This document shows positions 62,644 to 64,000 of a stretch of DNA of 64,000 bases, piece after piece. The notes under the pieces were generated by a model, which was given only the letters and a program-made list of their open reading frames with translations, was not told where the DNA came from and searched no databases. The DNA comes from Hylemonella sp. (GTDB lineage Bacteria; Pseudomonadota; Gammaproteobacteria; Burkholderiales; Burkholderiaceae_C): the NCBI RefSeq assembly GCF_027532185.1, contig NZ_JAPZSV010000007.1, positions 1-64,000 on the forward strand. The letters run 5' to 3'. The position numbers were made by a program, and so were the translations under genes. The first letter of the stretch is position 1. The number at the start of each line of letters is the position of its first letter.

Positions 62644-63039
62644 TTAGGCCACGTAGCACAGCACTTCGCCGCCGACACCGGTGGCGCGCGCCTTGCGATC
62701 GGTCATGACGCCCTTGGGGGTCGTCACGATGGCCACGCCCAGACCGTTCTGGACCTGGGGGATGGCGTCACGGCCCTTGTACACGCGCAGGCCGGGACGG
62801 CTCACGCGCTCGATGCGCTCGATCACCGGGCGACCGGCGTAGTACTTCAGGGCAATTTCAAGTTCGGACTTGCCACCTTCGGTCTTCACCTGGAAGCCGT
62901 CGATGTAGCCCTCGTCCTTCAGCACCTGGGCGATGGCGATCTTCACTTTGGAAGAGGGCACCGACACCGAGGTCTTGGCCACCATCTGCGCGTTACGGAT
63001 ACGCGTCAGCAGGTCGGCGATGGGATCACTCATGCTCAT
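62644..63039 (-). CDS. rpsH: 30S ribosomal protein S8
   Basis: 131 aa. [46 protein letters not shown] and the end [31 protein letters not shown] are typical. In E. coli S8 represses the spc operon by binding mRNA near rplE. Confidence 0.99.
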   Translation of the reverse strand: MSMSDPIADLLTRIRNAQMVAKTSVSVPSSKVKIAIAQVLKDEGYIDGFQVKTEGGKSELEIALKYYAGRPVIERIERVSRPGLRVYKGRDAIPQVQNGLGVAIVTTPKGVMTDRKARATGVGGEVLCYVA

Positions 63040-63053
63040 CTCTAATCTCCTGC

Positions 63054-63359
63054 TTACCAGCTGGCCTTGGTGACACCGGGGATGTCACCAGCAAATGCCA
63101 TCTCACGGATCTTGGCGCGGGCCAGGCCGAACTGGCGGAACGTGCCACGCGGACGACCGGTGATGGCGCAGCGGTTGCGCTGACGGGTCGGGTTGGCGTT
63201 GCGCGGGAGCTTCTGCAGGCCCAGGCGGGCAGCTGCGCGCTCTTCCTCGCTGCGCTTCATGTCGCTGGCGATGGCCTTGAGTTCCGCGTGTTTCTTCGCG
63301 TACTTGGCGACCAGTTTGTCTCGCTTGAGCTCGCGCTCGATCAAAGCTACTTTAGCCAC
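63054..63359 (-). CDS. rpsN: 30S ribosomal protein S14 (long, zinc-free form)
   Basis: 101 aa, [30 protein letters not shown] and [46 protein letters not shown]. It is the long form without the four zinc cysteines. 8 bp after rplE. Confidence 0.99.
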   Translation of the reverse strand: MAKVALIERELKRDKLVAKYAKKHAELKAIASDMKRSEEERAAARLGLQKLPRNANPTRQRNRCAITGRPRGTFRQFGLARAKIREMAFAGDIPGVTKASW

Positions 63360-63367
63360 AGGTCACC

Positions 63368-63907
63368 TCAGTTCTTGAAGGGGAATTTGAAGCCGGCGAG
63401 CAGTGCCTTGCACTCTTCGTCCGTCTTGGCCGTCGTCGTGATGCTGATGTTCAGACCACGCAGGGCATCCACCTTGTCGTATTCGATTTCGGGGAAGATG
63501 ATCTGCTCTTTGACGCCGATGTTGTAGTTGCCGCGGCCGTCGAAGGCGCGACCGGAAATGCCACGGAAGTCACGCACGCGCGGCAGGGCCACGGTCACGA
63601 AACGGTCCAGGAATTCGTACATCTGCACGCCGCGCAGGGTCACCATGCAGCCGATGGCCTGGCCTTCGCGGATCTTGAAGCCGGCGATGGCCTTCTTGGC
63701 CTTGGTCACCACGGGCTTCTGGCCGGCGATCTTGGTCAGGTCGCCCACAGCGTTGTCCATGACCTTCTTGTCGGCCACGGCCTCGCTCACACCCATGTTC
63801 AGGGTGATCTTGGTCAGGCGCGGCACCTGCATGGGCGACTTGTAGCCGAACTTGGCGGTCAACTCGGGGACCACCTTCTCACGATAGTGTTGTTGCAGAC
63901 GTGCCAT
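63368..63907 (-). CDS. rplE: 50S ribosomal protein L5
   Basis: 179 aa. [61 protein letters not shown] is the L5 core; [27 protein letters not shown] is the end. Binds 5S rRNA and P-site tRNA. It starts 2 bp after the rplX stop. Confidence 0.99.
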   Translation of the reverse strand: MARLQQHYREKVVPELTAKFGYKSPMQVPRLTKITLNMGVSEAVADKKVMDNAVGDLTKIAGQKPVVTKAKKAIAGFKIREGQAIGCMVTLRGVQMYEFLDRFVTVALPRVRDFRGISGRAFDGRGNYNIGVKEQIIFPEIEYDKVDALRGLNISITTTAKTDEECKALLAGFKFPFKN

Positions 63908-63909
63908 GG

Positions 63910-64000
63910 TTATGCCACCTTGATTTCTTCGCCGCTGGACTTGTAGACGCGCACACGCTTGCCGTCCGCCAGGAGCTTGACGCCGACGCGGTCGGCCTTG
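63910..64000 (-). CDS. rplX: 50S ribosomal protein L24 (3' end only)
   Basis: The window edge cuts this gene; the last 29 codons (..[28 protein letters not shown]) and the TAA at 63912-63910 are present. The [17 protein letters not shown] pattern and the position before rplE identify L24. Confidence 0.95.
   Translation of the reverse strand, partial: KADRVGVKLLADGKRVRVYKSSGEEIKVA

Overview
The window looks like chromosomal DNA from a betaproteobacterium of the order Burkholderiales, most likely family Comamonadaceae. The reasons are the high GC content, the abundance of Bug/TctC receptors, branched-chain-type ABC transporters and a TRAP transporter, an IcmF-type fused mutase, dispersed GC-rich intergenic hairpins, and the betaproteobacterial spc-alpha ribosomal order with infA and rpmJ between secY and rpsM. 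Species cannot be fixed from the sequence alone.

Layout. 0.2-10 kb (minus strand): a Bug receptor, a PaaK-like CoA ligase, a complete Liv-type ABC transporter (ATPase, receptor, two permeases, ATPase) and a long-chain-type acyl-CoA synthetase. A divergent Crp/Fnr regulator has a good operator candidate in the shared promoter. 10.9-17 kb: a TonB-dependent receptor that strongly resembles the PQQ importer PqqU/YncD sits in one operon with a cytochrome c and a PQQ-type dehydrogenase. A second PQQ-type dehydrogenase (lipoprotein) and a di-heme cytochrome c are divergent. Together these look like a PQQ scavenging and periplasmic oxidation module. 17-20 kb: a pseudouridine synthase and htpG with a sigma-32 promoter. 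20-23.4 kb: an accessory segment with a two-gene restriction-modification system, a KTSC-like small protein and a gene-poor stretch. 23.4-29.7 kb: a GNAT protein, a diguanylate cyclase and a second complete Liv-type ABC operon (plus strand).

29.7-35 kb: cytochrome c lipoprotein, glycosyltransferase, a diverged partial copy of the cytochrome gene, a short methyltransferase, a lipase-like lipoprotein, a signal-less ModA-like protein and an SrkA-like kinase. 35-42.8 kb: HD-GYP phosphodiesterase, a predicted pseudokinase fused to a USP domain, a metallophosphoesterase, a GMC oxidoreductase, a Bug receptor, a 70-aa protein and a DUF-type protein. 42.8-50 kb: icmF with a 22-bp operator palindrome, then a TakP-like TRAP transporter whose large permease carries an unusual acidic insert. 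50-55.5 kb: an exported FAH-fold protein, a persulfide dioxygenase-rhodanese fusion, coaX, an M20 amidohydrolase and an orphan ABC receptor. 55.5-64 kb: initiator tRNA, then the alpha and spc ribosomal protein operons (minus strand), cut at rplX by the window edge.

Common themes. All three complete transporter operons place a stable hairpin directly after the solute receptor gene. At least eight genes have a -10-like hexamer ending only 6-9 nt before the start codon and no Shine-Dalgarno, which suggests leaderless or near-leaderless transcripts. No CRISPR array, insertion sequence, integrase or rRNA gene was seen.
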